The translations under genes and the position numbers were made by a program. A stretch of DNA of 30,302 bases from positions 1-30,302 of the forward strand of contig JASLIW010000038.1 of NCBI GenBank assembly GCA_030152865.1, given 5' to 3'. The stretch is from Bacteroides sp. GTDB taxonomy: Bacteria; Bacteroidota; Bacteroidia; Bacteroidales; Bacteroidaceae. Each line of letters opens with the position of its first letter. Within the stretch, counting starts at the first letter, position 1. Below the pieces are notes generated by a model. The model had not been told where the DNA came from, searched no databases, and saw only the letters and a list, made by a program, of their open reading frames with translations. Positions 30,164 to 30,302 of this stretch are shown in pieces.

Positions 30164-30302
30164 TCCCAAACTGCTACTGCCATTTAATCAGCTCTAATGA
30201 AACTACTTACTTGAACCTAAGTTACGACATCTTTTATACAACTGAGCTAGAGTAGTACAAACACAATAGCACTACCTTCATTGTATAGTAACTCCAGAAC
30301 AA

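Overview
The window is a housekeeping stretch of a Bacteroidales chromosome (phylum Bacteroidota). Three things point there. Most clear promoters match the Bacteroidota primary-sigma pattern TTTG-N19-TAnnTTTG. Many genes lack a strong Shine-Dalgarno sequence. Family features also fit: a CarB starting with a GSGALKIGQAGEFDYSGSQ-type motif, a TrpS with KMGKS, a MutL without the endonuclease motif, an OstA-like protein next to parvulins, and the DUF177-rpmF-fabH-era-der order. I cannot name the genus. No plasmid, phage, IS or CRISPR signature is visible.

Layout from left to right. Positions 1-230 hold two identical tRNA-Val(UAC) genes on the minus strand, with a consensus promoter and a hairpin terminator. 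Next come a hexapeptide acetyltransferase and yaaA as a minus-strand pair, then carB (minus). carB has a roughly 290-base upstream region shared with the divergent trpS. That region contains a 34-codon leader ORF whose stop codon abuts a terminator-like hairpin with a U8 tract. trpS (plus) converges on a five-gene minus-strand run: parvulin-like protein, SurA-like parvulin, OstA/LptA-like protein, a small membrane protein and mutL. Upstream of this run lie guaB, recQ, clpX-clpP and tig, all on the minus strand and mostly separated by palindromic terminators.

From about 20.7 kb a small RRM RNA-binding protein gene (plus) has a long untranslated leader with a repeated 11-mer. It is followed by a stand-alone secreted sulfatase (minus). 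lptB (minus) and mlaE-mlaF (plus) diverge from a compact promoter region with mirrored -7 boxes. The last part is the minus-strand operon DUF177-rpmF-fabH-era-der. It carries an internal hairpin (rpmF/fabH) and an internal terminator-like hairpin (fabH/era). The final 500 bases hold only a 27-codon ORF followed by a terminator, and decayed-looking sequence.

Functionally the window groups envelope biogenesis (OstA-like, parvulins, LptB, MlaEF, FabH), protein quality control (Tig, ClpP, ClpX), nucleotide supply (CarB, GuaB), DNA repair (MutL, RecQ) and ribosome assembly or translation (Era, Der, L32, DUF177, TrpS, tRNA-Val). The most unusual signal is the carB leader ORF with its attenuator-like hairpin. 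Next are a CCCTGA/TCAGGG motif cluster found after both the acetyltransferase and the sulfatase, the repeated 11-mer in the RRM gene leader, and the orphan small ORF/terminator unit near the right edge.
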